Assembly: GCF_900116195.1 (NCBI RefSeq)
Contig: NZ_FOZW01000006.1
Span: 62,001 to 126,000, forward strand
Direction: 5' to 3'
From: Alloyangia pacifica
GTDB taxonomy: Bacteria > Pseudomonadota > Alphaproteobacteria > Rhodobacterales > Rhodobacteraceae
DNA: 64,000 bases
Part shown: in pieces, positions 35,565-45,324 of the stretch
Numbering within the stretch: the stretch's first letter is position 1
How the letters are laid out: every line of letters starts with the position of its first letter
Made by a program: the position numbers and the translations under genes
The notes under the pieces: model-generated
Seen by the model: the letters and a program-made list of their open reading frames with translations, nothing else
What the model was told of the DNA's origin: nothing
Databases searched by the model: none

Positions 35565-37178
35565 ATGCTGAATTATATCAAGCTCATCGTGCTGGCGGGT
35601 GTCGCGCTCTTTGCGCTGATCGCCGCCAACTACGCACGAGACGTGGCTTACATGGTCAATGCGTTGACCATCTTCCTCATCACGGCGGGTCTGTTCCTCT
35701 GGACCCTCCGCAACACCGACGAGCCGGTGCCCCCCAAGGTACGCGAACTCTCCTACATGGATGACGTGGTGCGCGCCGGCGTGATTGCAACCGCCTTCTG
35801 GGGCGTGGTCGGCTTCGCGGTCGGCGTGTTCATCGCCACCCAGCTGGCCTTCCCGGCGCTCAACTTCGAATGGGCCGAAGGCTACGCGAACTTCGGACGG
35901 CTGCGGCCGCTGCACACCTCGGCGGTGATCTTTGCCTTCGGCGGCAACGCGCTGATCTGCACGTCGTTCTACGTGGTCCAGCGCACCTCGGCGACGCGCC
36001 TCTGGGGCGGCAACCTCGCCTGGTGGGTGTTCTGGGGCTACCAGCTGTTCATCGTTCTGGCCGCGACCGGCTACCTGCTGGGCGCCACCCAGTCCAAGGA
36101 ATACGCCGAGCCCGAATGGTACGTCGACTGGCTGCTGACCGTCGTCTGGGTCGCCTACCTGCTGGTCTTCGTCGGCACGATCATCAAGCGCAAGGAACCG
36201 CACATCTACGTGGCGAACTGGTTCTACCTGAGCTTCATCATCACCGTCGCCATGCTGCACATCTTCAACAACCTGAGCATCCCCGTGTCGATCTGGGGCT
36301 CCAAGTCGGTGCAGGTGTTCTCGGGCGTGCAGGACGCGATGACGCAATGGTGGTACGGCCACAATGCCGTGGGCTTCTTCCTCACCGCCGGCTTCCTCGG
36401 CATGATGTACTACTTCGTGCCCAAGCAAGCCGAGCGTCCGGTGTTTTCGTACAAGCTGTCGATCGTGCACTTCTGGGCGCTGATCTTCATCTACATCTGG
36501 GCCGGTCCGCACCACCTGCATTACACCGCCCTGCCCGACTGGGCCTCGACCCTCGGCATGGTGTTCTCGATCATCCTGTGGATGCCCAGCTGGGGCGGCA
36601 TGATCAACGGCCTGATGACCCTCTCGGGGGCCTGGGACAAGCTGCGCACCGATCCCATCATGCGCATGCTGGTGATCTCCATCGGCTTCTACGGCATGTC
36701 GACCTTCGAAGGCCCGATGATGTCGATCCGCGCGGTGAACTCGCTGTCGCACTACACCGACTGGACCATCGGCCACGTGCACTCCGGCGCACTCGGCTGG
36801 AACGGCATGATCACCTTCGGCGCGCTCTACTTCCTGACGCCGAAACTGTGGAACCGTGAGCGTCTCTACAGCCTCAGCCTCGTCAGCTGGCACTTCTGGC
36901 TCGCCACCATCGGCATCGTGCTCTACGCCGCCTCGATGTGGGTCACGGGCATCATGGAAGGCCTGATGTGGCGCGAGGTGGATGCCAACGGCTTCCTCGT
37001 CAACAGCTTCGCCGACACCGTGTCCGCCAAGTTCCCGATGTACGTGGTGCGCGCGCTTGGCGGCCTGCTCTACATCTCCGGCGCAATCATCATGTGCTAC
37101 AACCTGTGGATGACCGTGAAACGGGCTCCGGCTGTCGAAGCCGAGACCGCCACGGCGCATGCCACTCCGGCCGAATAA
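35565..37178 (+). CDS. ccoN: cbb3-type cytochrome c oxidase subunit I
   Basis: 537 aa with about 12-14 membrane helices. Heme and CuB histidines are recognisable in [45 protein letters not shown] and [16 protein letters not shown]. It is the catalytic core of a high-affinity terminal oxidase that reduces oxygen and pumps protons at low oxygen. First gene of ccoNOQP, with GGACGAACG just before the ATG and FnrL control likely through the box at 35461. Confidence 0.98.
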   Translation: MLNYIKLIVLAGVALFALIAANYARDVAYMVNALTIFLITAGLFLWTLRNTDEPVPPKVRELSYMDDVVRAGVIATAFWGVVGFAVGVFIATQLAFPALNFEWAEGYANFGRLRPLHTSAVIFAFGGNALICTSFYVVQRTSATRLWGGNLAWWVFWGYQLFIVLAATGYLLGATQSKEYAEPEWYVDWLLTVVWVAYLLVFVGTIIKRKEPHIYVANWFYLSFIITVAMLHIFNNLSIPVSIWGSKSVQVFSGVQDAMTQWWYGHNAVGFFLTAGFLGMMYYFVPKQAERPVFSYKLSIVHFWALIFIYIWAGPHHLHYTALPDWASTLGMVFSIILWMPSWGGMINGLMTLSGAWDKLRTDPIMRMLVISIGFYGMSTFEGPMMSIRAVNSLSHYTDWTIGHVHSGALGWNGMITFGALYFLTPKLWNRERLYSLSLVSWHFWLATIGIVLYAASMWVTGIMEGLMWREVDANGFLVNSFADTVSAKFPMYVVRALGGLLYISGAIIMCYNLWMTVKRAPAVEAETATAHATPAE

Positions 37179-37190
37179 GGAGGGCCGAAG

Positions 37191-37919
37191 ATGAGCATTC
37201 TCGACAAACACGGGATCCTTGAGAAGAACGTCACCCTGCTGGCTCTCTTTGCCTTCCTGGTGGTGACCATCGGCGGTCTGGTGCAGATCGTGCCGCTGTT
37301 CTACCTGGAAAACACCATCGAGGACGTGGAGGGCATGCGCCCCTACACCCCGCTGGAGCTCGCCGGGCGCGACATCTACATCCGCGAGGGCTGCTACGTC
37401 TGCCACAGCCAGATGATCCGCCCAATGCGCGACGAGGTGGAGCGCTATGGCCACTACAGCCTCGCGGCGGAGTCGCAGTACGACCACCCGTTCCAATGGG
37501 GTTCGAAGCGGACGGGGCCCGACCTCGCCCGCGTCGGCGGCCGCTACTCGGACGAGTGGCACGTGGATCACCTGACCAACCCGCAATCGGTGGTGCCTGA
37601 ATCGGTGATGCCGAAATACGGGTTCCTCTCGGCCAAGCTGATCGACGGCGAGCACATGGAAGACCTGCTGGCCACGCACCGCATGGTCGGCGTGCCCTAC
37701 ACCGACGAGATGGTCGAGAACGCCTCGGCCGACTTCCGGGTGCAGTCGAACCCCGATCTCGACTACGACGGGCTGCTCGAGCGCTACGGCGAGAAGGTCA
37801 GCGTGCGCAACTTCGACGGTGAACCGGGCATCTCCGAAATGGATGCGCTGGTGGCCTACCTGCAGATGCTCGGCACGCTGGTCGATTTCTCGACCTTCAC
37901 GCCCGACGCCAGCCGCTGA
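37191..37919 (+). CDS. ccoO: cbb3-type cytochrome c oxidase subunit II
   Basis: 242 aa. One N-terminal membrane anchor (about 14-36) is followed by a periplasmic mono-heme cytochrome c domain with heme site Cys68-Cys71-His72 ([13 protein letters not shown]). The [20 protein letters not shown] segment is typical of CcoO. It passes electrons from CcoP to the CcoN core. It lies 12 bases after ccoN. Confidence 0.98.
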   Translation: MSILDKHGILEKNVTLLALFAFLVVTIGGLVQIVPLFYLENTIEDVEGMRPYTPLELAGRDIYIREGCYVCHSQMIRPMRDEVERYGHYSLAAESQYDHPFQWGSKRTGPDLARVGGRYSDEWHVDHLTNPQSVVPESVMPKYGFLSAKLIDGEHMEDLLATHRMVGVPYTDEMVENASADFRVQSNPDLDYDGLLERYGEKVSVRNFDGEPGISEMDALVAYLQMLGTLVDFSTFTPDASR

Positions 37920-37931
37920 GGAGAGGACGAA

Positions 37932-38129
37932 ATGGACACCTATTCCGCCCTGCGCCACTTCGCGGACAGCTGGGGTCTGCTGGCGATGTTCCTGTTCTTC
38001 GTGGGGATGATCCTCTGGATCTTCCGCCCCGGAGCCAAGCGAAGCCACGACGACGCCGCAAGCATCCCGCTCCGCAACGACACCGCTCCGGCCGCTGCGC
38101 GCGCGCCCGAAGCACCCGCCCAGAAGTGA
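37932..38129 (+). CDS. ccoQ: cbb3-type cytochrome oxidase subunit CcoQ
   Basis: 65 aa. A single membrane helix (about 14-34, [19 protein letters not shown]) is followed by a charged tail with many Ala and Pro. Position between ccoO and ccoP and size identify it. CcoQ stabilises the complex, especially CcoP, in related bacteria. Confidence 0.94.
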   Translation: MDTYSALRHFADSWGLLAMFLFFVGMILWIFRPGAKRSHDDAASIPLRNDTAPAAARAPEAPAQK

Positions 38130-38142
38130 GGAGGCGAGGATC

Positions 38143-39030
38143 ATGAGCGACAAGAAAGACACCAAGAGAGACGATCTCGACTACGAGACCACGGGCCATT
38201 CCTGGGACGGGATCGAGGAGTACAACAAGCCGCTGCCGCGCTGGTGGCTGATGGTCTTCTACGCCACCATCATCTGGGGCGTCGGCTATACCATCGCCTA
38301 CCCTGCCTGGCCGGGCGTGCGTTCGGCCACTGCGGGCCTGCTCGGCTGGTCCACCCGCGGCGCCGTCGCCGAGGAGATCTCGGCGCAGGAAGCCAAGCTC
38401 GCCCCGATCAACGAGCAGCTGGCCTCGGTCGAGCTGACCTCGATTGCCGGTGATCCCGAGCTCAACGGCTACGCGCAGAACGCCGGGGCCGCGGTCTTCC
38501 GCACCTGGTGCGCGCAATGCCACGGCTCGGGCGCGGCGGGGGCCAAGGGCTATCCCAACCTGCTCGACGACGACTGGCTTTGGGGGGGCTCGATCGAGGA
38601 TATCCACACCACGATCACCCACGGCATCCGCAACGAGGACGATCCCGATGCGCGCTACTCCGAGATGCCCGCCTTCGGGCGCGACGGGCTGCTGGAGCGC
38701 GAGCAGATCGCCGCGGTCAGCAACTTTGTCATGACGCTCTCGGGCGAAGAGCCGCAGGATCCTGCACTTGTCGAGGAAGGCGCCACGGTCTTTGCCGACA
38801 ATTGCGCGGCCTGCCACGCCGAGGATGGCACCGGCGACCGCTTCCAGGGCGCGCCCAACCTGACCGACGCAATCTGGCTCTATGGCGGCGACTACGCGAC
38901 GATCCACGAGACCGTCACCAACGCCCGTTTCGGCGTCATGCCGAATTGGAACACGCGCCTGTCGGAAGCCGAGATCCGCGCCGTGGCCACCTACGTGCAT
39001 GGTCTCGGCGGCGGCGAAGCCTCCGAGTAA
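38143..39030 (+). CDS. ccoP: cbb3-type cytochrome c oxidase subunit III (di-heme)
   Basis: 295 aa. A cytoplasmic N-terminus ([19 protein letters not shown]) precedes one membrane helix (about 34-54) and two cytochrome c domains with heme sites Cys123-Cys126-His127 (CAQCH) and Cys221-Cys224-His225 (CAACH). It accepts electrons from soluble or membrane c-type cytochromes and delivers them to CcoO. It is the last gene of the oxidase operon, followed by a hairpin terminator. Confidence 0.98.
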   Translation: MSDKKDTKRDDLDYETTGHSWDGIEEYNKPLPRWWLMVFYATIIWGVGYTIAYPAWPGVRSATAGLLGWSTRGAVAEEISAQEAKLAPINEQLASVELTSIAGDPELNGYAQNAGAAVFRTWCAQCHGSGAAGAKGYPNLLDDDWLWGGSIEDIHTTITHGIRNEDDPDARYSEMPAFGRDGLLEREQIAAVSNFVMTLSGEEPQDPALVEEGATVFADNCAACHAEDGTGDRFQGAPNLTDAIWLYGGDYATIHETVTNARFGVMPNWNTRLSEAEIRAVATYVHGLGGGEASE

Positions 39031-39477
39031 GGCCGCAAAGCCATACCTCCGAGCCTACCGGCTCGGGGGCAAGACGTCGGCACCCCCTCCTGTTCGCGCG
39101 TTTCCAGGGGTGCCGACGTTTCTTTCAGAAGCCGCGAAAGCAGACGTTTCACGTCCATCAGCCCTCGCAAGGGGCTGTTGGCGCATTTCTGCCCTTGGCA
39201 CGCGCCCAATTTCCGCCGATCATCCAAGCAATTCCCCGGCGACGATCGTCGCTTTCCCGGGGCGCATTTTGCGCATCGGGAGTTGTATCATGTGTTACGT
39301 TTGCTGAGTGCGGATTCTCGGGCGCCATATCTGTCCGGGTCGCAGTCATGAAAGTTTTTGCATATATTCCAAGCACTTTTGACCTCCTGTAGCCTCCATT
39401 TCGCCCTGCCAGTATTGACCCAACTGCAGATTCCAGCCAGTCAGGAAGAATTCTGACATGTAAGATTGATTGACATA
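39031..39477. other. Intergenic region ccoP / lysR
   Basis: 447 bases without a convincing gene. It holds the ccoP terminator (39074-39125). From about 39280 the sequence becomes AT-richer (GTTTTTGCATATATTCC near 39355) and probably carries the lysR promoter. TTGATTGACATAAT at 39466, overlapping the lysR start, is a poor FNR-like match (two mismatches) and is not called. Confidence 0.55.
39074..39125 (+). terminator. Terminator after ccoNOQP
   Basis: A 13-base stem (ACGTCGGCACCCC at 39074-39086, GGGGTGCCGACGT at 39107-39119) with a 20-base loop, followed by TTCTTT. It separates ccoNOQP from lysR and ccoG. Confidence 0.85.
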
Positions 39478-40356
39478 ATGAATTGGACCTCTCTCCCACC
39501 CCTCCCTGCGCTAAGGGCTTTTGCCGCCTACGCCGAGACCGGTTCGGTCCAACGAGCGGGGGCAGCACTCAACGTCAGCCACGCGGCGATCAGCCAGCAG
39601 ATACGCAATCTCGAATCGCACGTCGGGATCAGCTTGCTGGACCGCTCGCGGCGATCCATGGCGCTCACCGAAGAAGGCGCACGGCTGGCCCAGGCGCTGG
39701 CCGAGGGCTTCGGCCGTATCTCGCAGGAACTCGAGGCGCTGACCGGCGCCGAGGCGGACCGCCCCCTGACGATCACCACCACGCCGAGCTTCGCCTCGTC
39801 CTGGCTGATGCCCCGGCTGGCGCGCTTCCGCGAAGCTCACCCCGAGATCAGCCTGATGATCGACCCCTCGGCGAAGCTCGCGCCGCTGGAGCCGGGCGGC
39901 GTCGACGTGGCGCTGCGCTTCGGCTCCGGTCGTTGGCCCGGGCTCGACTCCGAGCTTCTGGTCGAGTCGCCGATCGCGCTCGTCGGCTCGCCCCGGCTTG
40001 TCGGCACCCGCGACTACAGCGACCCGGCCGACCTGCAGGCGTTTCACTGGCTGCAGGAGCTCGGCACCAACGAGGCCACCGAGTGGTTCGCCCAGTTCGG
40101 CATCGATCACGACGCACGGCAGGGCGTGAGCTCTCTGCCCGGCAACCTGATGCTCGAGGCGGCGCGGCAGGGCCATGGCATTGCGATCACCGCCCGCGTC
40201 TTCGCAGAGGACGACATCGCTGCGGGCCGCCTGCGGCTATTGTTCGAGGATTCCCGCAAGAAGGGCTACTATCTGGTTACCCGCCCTGGCGTCATGCGCG
40301 CCCCGCTCCGGCTGTTCACCACCTGGCTGCGACGTGAGGCCGCAAAAGCTAAGTGA
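39478..40356 (+). CDS. LysR family transcriptional regulator (GcvA-like)
   Basis: 292 aa. The N-terminal winged helix-turn-helix (LPALRAFAAYAETGSVQRAG followed by AAISQQIRNLE) and the effector domain from about residue 90 (LTITTTPSFASSWLMPRL, DVALRFGSG) match the GcvA-like LysR subgroup. The ATG at 39478 is used; a TTG 12 bases earlier is in frame. No clear ribosome site. It sits between ccoNOQP and ccoGHIS on the same strand, with ccoG 90 bases downstream. Whether it regulates the cco genes cannot be told from sequence. Confidence 0.93.
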   Translation: MNWTSLPPLPALRAFAAYAETGSVQRAGAALNVSHAAISQQIRNLESHVGISLLDRSRRSMALTEEGARLAQALAEGFGRISQELEALTGAEADRPLTITTTPSFASSWLMPRLARFREAHPEISLMIDPSAKLAPLEPGGVDVALRFGSGRWPGLDSELLVESPIALVGSPRLVGTRDYSDPADLQAFHWLQELGTNEATEWFAQFGIDHDARQGVSSLPGNLMLEAARQGHGIAITARVFAEDDIAAGRLRLLFEDSRKKGYYLVTRPGVMRAPLRLFTTWLRREAAKAK

Positions 40357-40368
40357 AAGATATGCTTA

Positions 40369-40382
40369 TTGATGCATGTCAA
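40369..40382. promoter_or_regulatory. FNR box upstream of ccoG
   Basis: TTGATGCATGTCAA matches the FNR consensus at nine of ten defined bases. It lies 64 bases before the GTG start of ccoG, and gives the ccoGHIS operon its own oxygen-responsive promoter. Confidence 0.85.
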
Positions 40383-40446
40383 AGTTCGGGGCGCGCCGCG
40401 GCGTCAGAACGGGCGGCACAGGCAGATTCGAACCGGAGTACGTGCG

Positions 40447-41880
40447 GTGTCCGATACCCAACCAGGCGCGCCCTCGCTTTACGCGGCGCGCGAGCCGATT
40501 TTCCCCCGCCGGGTGCGCGGGCATTTCCGCAACCTCAAATGGGTGCTGATGCTCGTCCTGCTGGGCATCTACTACATCACCCCGTGGCTCCGCTGGGACC
40601 GGGGACCGCAGCTGCCTGACCAGGCGGTGCTGGTGGACCTGGCGAACCGCCGCTTCTTTTTCTTCTTCATCGAGATCTGGCCGCACGAGTTCTATTTCGT
40701 CGCCGGTCTGCTGATCATGGCCGGGCTCGGGCTCTTCCTCTTCACTTCGGCGCTCGGGCGGGTCTGGTGCGGCTATGCCTGCCCGCAAACCGTCTGGACC
40801 GACCTCTTCATCCTCGTCGAGCGCTGGATCGAGGGTGACCGCAACGCCCGCCTGCGCCTGCACCGGCAGAAGAAATGGGATGTCCGCAAGGCGCGGCTGC
40901 GCGTGACCAAATGGGTCGCCTGGCTGCTCATCGCGCTGGCCACCGGCGGTGCCTGGGTGTTCTATTTCACCGATGCGCCGACGCTGCTGGTCGATCTGGT
41001 GACCGGCAACGCACACCCGGTCGCCTACACCACGATCGCCATTCTCACTGCCACGACCTTCGCCTTTGGCGGCTTCGCCCGCGAGCAGATCTGTATCTAC
41101 GCCTGCCCCTGGCCGCGCATCCAGGCGGCGATGATGGACGAAGACACGCTGACCGTCGGTTACCGCGACTGGCGCGGCGAGCCGCGCGGCAAGCACCGCA
41201 AGGCCGAGGGCGCCGAGCAGCTCGGCGACTGCATCGACTGCAACGCCTGCGTCAACGTCTGCCCGATGGGGATCGACATCCGCGACGGCCAGCAGCTCGC
41301 CTGCATCACCTGCGCGCTCTGCATCGATGCCTGCGACGACGTGATGGAGAAGATCGGCAAGCCGCGCGGGCTGATCGACTACCTCGCCCTGTCGGACGAG
41401 ACCCGCGAGCGCGAAGGTCACGAACCGCGCAAGGTCTGGAAGCACATCTTCCGCCCGCGCGTCATCCTCTACACGGCGCTCTGGTCGCTGGTCGGCCTCG
41501 GCCTCGTCATCGCGCTGGTGATGCGCCCCGAGATCGAGCTCAGCGTCGCGCCGGTGCGCAACCCGACCTTCGTGGTGCTCTCAGATGGCTCGATCCGCAA
41601 CACCTACGACGTGCGGCTGCTCAACAAGCATGGCGAGGACCGGCCCTTCCAGCTCTCGCTGTCGGACGATGCCAACCTGCAGATCACCCTAGAGGGCGAG
41701 GAGGACACCACCGTTGACGTCCCCGCCAATGAAACGCACCTTCAGAGGGTCTACGTAACCGCCCCGGAGGACACCCCCGAAGCCCAGGCCGAACGCACTG
41801 AGTTCCACATCTGGGTCGAGGATCTCACCACCGGCGACCGCGCCGCCAAGGCAACCATCTTCAACGGACGGGACAACTGA
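40447..41880 (+). CDS. ccoG: cbb3 oxidase assembly iron-sulfur protein CcoG (FixG/RdxB)
   Basis: 477 aa. It has about five membrane helices, four Cys-rich regions (CGYACPQTVW, CIYACPWPRI, CIDCNACVNVCP and CITCALCIDACD, the last two ferredoxin-like) and a C-terminal Ig-like domain. CcoG reduces Cu(II) for oxidase CuB assembly. The start is GTG at 40447, with GGAG eight bases upstream. The frame extension to 40369 was rejected because it would run through the FNR box. First gene of ccoGHIS. Confidence 0.95.
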   Translation: MSDTQPGAPSLYAAREPIFPRRVRGHFRNLKWVLMLVLLGIYYITPWLRWDRGPQLPDQAVLVDLANRRFFFFFIEIWPHEFYFVAGLLIMAGLGLFLFTSALGRVWCGYACPQTVWTDLFILVERWIEGDRNARLRLHRQKKWDVRKARLRVTKWVAWLLIALATGGAWVFYFTDAPTLLVDLVTGNAHPVAYTTIAILTATTFAFGGFAREQICIYACPWPRIQAAMMDEDTLTVGYRDWRGEPRGKHRKAEGAEQLGDCIDCNACVNVCPMGIDIRDGQQLACITCALCIDACDDVMEKIGKPRGLIDYLALSDETREREGHEPRKVWKHIFRPRVILYTALWSLVGLGLVIALVMRPEIELSVAPVRNPTFVVLSDGSIRNTYDVRLLNKHGEDRPFQLSLSDDANLQITLEGEEDTTVDVPANETHLQRVYVTAPEDTPEAQAERTEFHIWVEDLTTGDRAAKATIFNGRDN

Positions 41881-42353
41881 TGACCGAAGCTCAGGATAGC
41901 GGACGCAAGCTCACCGGCTGGCACGTGCTGGCCATCTTTGGCGGAGCCTTCGGGGTGATCATCGCGGTGAACATCGCGCTGGCCTACAATGCCATCGCCA
42001 CCTTCCCCGGTCTCGAGGTGCCCAACTCCTACGTCGCCAGCCAGACCTTCGATGTGCGCCGCGCCGAACAGGAAGCCCTGCGCTGGACCGCCCATGCCGA
42101 GCCGCGAGACGGCGCGGTTGTGCTGCGCTTCACCGATGCCGGGGGACAGCCAGTGAAGCCCGCCGAGCTGACTGCCAAACTCGGCCGCTCGACTCACGTC
42201 AAGGACGACCACGAGCCCGAGTTCTTCTGGGACGGTCGCCAGTTCGTCGCCGCCGACAACCTTGCACCGGGGCATTGGAACGTCTGGGTGAAGGCCCGCT
42301 CCCAGGACGGCACGCTCTTCGAGCAGCGGCTGGAATTCTATGTCCGGGGCTGA
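41880..42353 (+). CDS. ccoH: cbb3 oxidase assembly protein CcoH (FixH)
   Basis: 157 aa. One membrane helix (about 14-35, LAIFGGAFGVIIAVNIALAY) and a periplasmic domain typical of FixH, with YVASQTFDVRRAEQ. It is needed for cbb3 oxidase maturation. Its ATG overlaps the ccoG stop by one base, so translation is coupled. Confidence 0.94.
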   Translation: MTEAQDSGRKLTGWHVLAIFGGAFGVIIAVNIALAYNAIATFPGLEVPNSYVASQTFDVRRAEQEALRWTAHAEPRDGAVVLRFTDAGGQPVKPAELTAKLGRSTHVKDDHEPEFFWDGRQFVAADNLAPGHWNVWVKARSQDGTLFEQRLEFYVRG

Positions 42354-42356
42354 GTG

Positions 42357-44552
42357 ATGACCGCCACACTGCGCCCGCCGGCCTCTGCCTGCCCCGCCTG
42401 CGTCGCCGCCCCCGCCGCCGAGGCGCTGGCGGAGCGCGCGCAGCCGCAGGAGGCACGGCTGGCGCTCTCGCTGCCGACCATCCATTGCGCCGCCTGCATG
42501 ACCGCGGTCGAAACCGCGCTCGAAAAGGTACCCGGCGTGCGCAGCGCCCGCGTCAACCTCAGCCAGAAACGCGTGCGCATCGAGGCCGCGCCGGAGATCA
42601 CCGCCGAGGCACTGATCCCCGTGGTCGAAGCGGCGGGTTACGAGGCGCATGAGCTCGACGCCGGCACGCTGGCGGCCACCGCCACCGACAAGGCCGGGCG
42701 CGACCTCTTGATGCGCCTCGCCGTCGCCGGCTTCGCCGCGATGAACGTCATGCTGCTGTCGATCGCCGTCTGGTCAGGCGCCGAGGGTCCAACCCGCGAT
42801 CTCTTCCACTGGGTCTCGGCGGCCATCGTGCTGCCCACTATCGCCTTCTCGGCCCAGCCCTTCTTCCGCAACGCGCTCACCGCGCTGCGCGCCGGGCATC
42901 TCAACATGGACGTGCCGATTTCGCTGGCGATCCTGCTGGCCATCGTCACCTCGCTCTGGGAGACGATGCTCTCGGGCGAACACGCCTATTTCGACGCCGC
43001 CATCGCGCTGACCTTCTTCCTGCTCACCGGGCGCTACCTCGACCACCGCACCCGGGCCATCGCGCGCTCCGCCGCCGAGGAACTCTCGGCGCTGGAGGTG
43101 CCCCGTGCCTGGCGGCTGACCGAAACGGGTGAGGAGCAGGTACCCGCCTCGGAGCTCCACGTCGGCGACCTGATCCGCGTGCGCCCCGGCGGCCGGATGC
43201 CCGTCGACGGCGAGATCTGCGAAGGCCAGTCCGAGCTCGACCGCTCGCTGCTGACCGGCGAGACACTTCCGGTCTACGCCGCCCCCGGCCAGACGGTGAG
43301 CGCCGGCGAGGTGAATCTCACCGGCCCGCTGGTGATCCGCGCCACGGCGGTGGGCCGCGACACCTCGCTGCACCGCATGGCCGACCTCGTCGCGGTGGCT
43401 GAATCGGGCCGCGAGAACTACACACCGCTCGCCGACAAGGCCGCGAAGCTCTATGCGCCGGGCGTGCATATCCTTGCCGCGCTGGCCTTCCTCGGGTGGC
43501 TGCTCTGGTCGGGCGATTTCCGCGTCGCGCTCAATATCGCCGCCGCGGTGCTGATCATCACCTGCCCCTGTGCGCTCGGCCTTGCGGTGCCCGCGGTGAC
43601 CACCGCCGCCTCGGGGCGGCTCTTCAAGCACGGCCTGCTGATCAAGGACGGCACCGCGCTGGAGCGGCTGGCGGAAGTGGACACGGTGGTCTTCGACAAG
43701 ACCGGGACGCTGACCGCGGGCACCCCGACGCTGACCAATCGCGACGATTTCACCCGCCACGATCTGGAGATCGCCCTCGCCCTCGCCGAAGGCTCCTCCC
43801 ACCCGCTTTCGGTCTCGCTGACCGCCGCCCTGCGCGCCGCTGGCATCACCCCCGCCGAGGTCACCGGCGTCACCGAGGTGCCCGGCCACGGCACCGAGGC
43901 GCTCTGGCGCGGCCAGCAGGTGCGGCTTGGTCGGGCCGCCTGGGTTGGCGGCGGTCAGAGCGCAACCACCTCCGCCTGGCTGCGCGTCGGCGAGGGGCCC
44001 GCGCAGCCCTTCCGTTTCGAGGACAGCCTGCGCGACGGCGCAGAAGAGACGGTCGAGGCGCTCATAGAAATGGGCAAGAAGGTGATCCTGATCTCCGGCG
44101 ACAGCCTGGGTGCGGTCGAGGCGCTGGCCTCGCGGCTGCAGATCCCGCAATGGGTCGCCGAGGCGTTGCCGCAGGACAAGGCGGCGCAGATCAAATCTCT
44201 CTCGGACGAAGGCAGACACGTCCTGATGGTCGGCGACGGGCTCAATGACACGGCGGCGCTGGCCGGCGCCCATGTCTCGATCTCCCCGGCCTCGGCGCTG
44301 GATGCGGCACGCACCGCATCGGACATCGTGCTTCTGGGCCGATCCCTCGCGCCGATCCCCGACGCGCTGGCGGTGGCTGGCAAGGCGACAAAACGCATCC
44401 GACAGAACTTCGCCATCGCCACTTGGTACAACGTGATCGCCGTGCCGCTGGCCGTCGCCGGACTGTGCTCGCCATTGATCGCGGCGCTGGCCATGTCGGC
44501 CTCCTCGATCACCGTCTCGCTGAACGCGCTGCGCCTGAAGGGCTCCCGATGA
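42357..44552 (+). CDS. ccoI: Copper-translocating P-type ATPase CcoI (FixI)
   Basis: 731 aa. A Cys-rich N-terminus (ACPACVAA) precedes a heavy-metal-associated domain with the metal site IHCAACMTAVE. Eight membrane helices carry the transport motif CPCALG; the soluble parts carry TGE, the phosphorylation site DKTGT and the ATP-binding SSHPLS. It moves copper across the inner membrane for the cbb3 CuB centre. An in-frame GTG lies one codon earlier (42354). It overlaps ccoS by four bases. Confidence 0.96.
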   Translation: MTATLRPPASACPACVAAPAAEALAERAQPQEARLALSLPTIHCAACMTAVETALEKVPGVRSARVNLSQKRVRIEAAPEITAEALIPVVEAAGYEAHELDAGTLAATATDKAGRDLLMRLAVAGFAAMNVMLLSIAVWSGAEGPTRDLFHWVSAAIVLPTIAFSAQPFFRNALTALRAGHLNMDVPISLAILLAIVTSLWETMLSGEHAYFDAAIALTFFLLTGRYLDHRTRAIARSAAEELSALEVPRAWRLTETGEEQVPASELHVGDLIRVRPGGRMPVDGEICEGQSELDRSLLTGETLPVYAAPGQTVSAGEVNLTGPLVIRATAVGRDTSLHRMADLVAVAESGRENYTPLADKAAKLYAPGVHILAALAFLGWLLWSGDFRVALNIAAAVLIITCPCALGLAVPAVTTAASGRLFKHGLLIKDGTALERLAEVDTVVFDKTGTLTAGTPTLTNRDDFTRHDLEIALALAEGSSHPLSVSLTAALRAAGITPAEVTGVTEVPGHGTEALWRGQQVRLGRAAWVGGGQSATTSAWLRVGEGPAQPFRFEDSLRDGAEETVEALIEMGKKVILISGDSLGAVEALASRLQIPQWVAEALPQDKAAQIKSLSDEGRHVLMVGDGLNDTAALAGAHVSISPASALDAARTASDIVLLGRSLAPIPDALAVAGKATKRIRQNFAIATWYNVIAVPLAVAGLCSPLIAALAMSASSITVSLNALRLKGSR

Positions 44553-44710
44553 ACATCCTCGCCTATCTCATCCCGATTTCGCTGATCCTTGGCGGACTGG
44601 GCCTCGGCTTCTTCGTCTTTACGGTCAAGAGCCGACAATACGACGACCCCGAGGGCGACGCCCATCGCATCCTCTCCGGCCAGTACGACGACAAGCCCAA
44701 GCAGGACTGA
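44549..44710 (+). CDS. ccoS: cbb3 oxidase assembly protein CcoS (FixS)
   Basis: 53 aa. A single membrane helix (about 5-26, AYLIPISLILGGLGLGFFVF) and the CcoS hallmark SRQYDDPEGDAHRIL. It is required for insertion of cofactors into cbb3 oxidase. Its ATG overlaps the ccoI stop (ATGA). It is followed at once by a palindromic element. Confidence 0.96.
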   Translation: MNILAYLIPISLILGGLGLGFFVFTVKSRQYDDPEGDAHRILSGQYDDKPKQD

Positions 44711-44713
44711 GCC

Positions 44714-44901
44714 ACCGCCGGAAGGCCCTGCGGGCCTGCCTCCGGCGGGGATATTTTGATCCAGACAAAGTAAAGGCCGCGCTATCCTAGACCTGACTTC
44801 CCTAGACCTGACTTCCCTAGACCTGACTTCGCGTAGCCAGTCTTCGTCTTCGCTTGGACGACAATATCCCGGGGGTGAGCCGCGAGGGGGGCAGCGCCCC
44901 C
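44714..44901. repeat. Dispersed palindromic element, copy C (two arms)
   Basis: Arm 1 starts with a long imperfect hairpin (44714-44747, CCGCCGG to CCGGCGG) and GGGGATATTTT, then GATCCAGACAAAG. Arm 2 (44841-44901) is inverted: CTTCGTCTTCG, AATATCCCGGGGG and the 15-base hairpin of the family at 44887-44901. The arms flank a triple 15-base repeat. It lies between the convergent ccoS and the EF-hand gene. Confidence 0.75.
44786..44830. repeat. 15-bp tandem repeat, three exact copies
   Basis: Three exact head-to-tail copies of CCTAGACCTGACTTC, lying between the two arms of palindromic element C. It is non-coding and looks like recent slippage. Confidence 0.95.
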
Positions 44902-44914
44902 TCTTCGACCTAAG

Positions 44915-45241
44915 TCAGCCGCGCACGCTCTCGTGCAGCAGCCCCGCGGGCTTGCCGGTGCCGAGGTCGGTGTAGGCGCGCATCTCGGTCCGGGTGATCA
45001 TCCGGTCGGCATTGGCATCGAAGGCCATGATCGCGTCGAAAGCCCCATCCCCGAAGGCGGCAACGAGCTCCGACCACGTCAGAACGCCGTCCCTGTTCAG
45101 ATCGAGCCGCGAAAAGTAGCGGCTGTCGTCTACCTCGCGGTCCGCGGGGGCCCCCTCGTAGACGGTGAAGTCTCCGGCCAGCGCCGGGGCGGCGAAACTC
45201 AGCGAAAGGATCGTGGCGGCGATCGGCGTCAAGGCGTTCAT
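44915..45241 (-). CDS. Secreted EF-hand protein
   Basis: 108 aa. A signal peptide (1-22, ending APALAG) precedes two EF-hand loops at residues 47-58 (DLNRDGVLTWSE, canonical) and 75-86 (DANADRMITRTE, with Arg in place of the usual Gly at position 6). It probably binds calcium in the periplasm; partner unknown. The start at 45241 gives the signal peptide; the frame to 45328 is rejected. It is convergent with ccoS. Confidence 0.86.
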   Translation of the reverse strand: MNALTPIAATILSLSFAAPALAGDFTVYEGAPADREVDDSRYFSRLDLNRDGVLTWSELVAAFGDGAFDAIMAFDANADRMITRTEMRAYTDLGTGKPAGLLHESVRG

Positions 45242-45324
45242 CGGCTGTCTCCAAATGCTTCGGGCAAAGTCTTGAGTGTGAAACACGCCCGAGCATAGCA
45301 CGGTTCCGCCGCACCAGCAGAGCT

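Noticed and set aside
35529-38165. 878-codon minus-strand frame opposite ccoNOQ
   Set aside because: Covers three well-recognised oxidase genes in antisense and has no motif of its own.
39466-39479. TTGATTGACATAAT as a fourth FNR box
   Set aside because: Two of the ten defined bases do not match, and it overlaps the lysR start codon.
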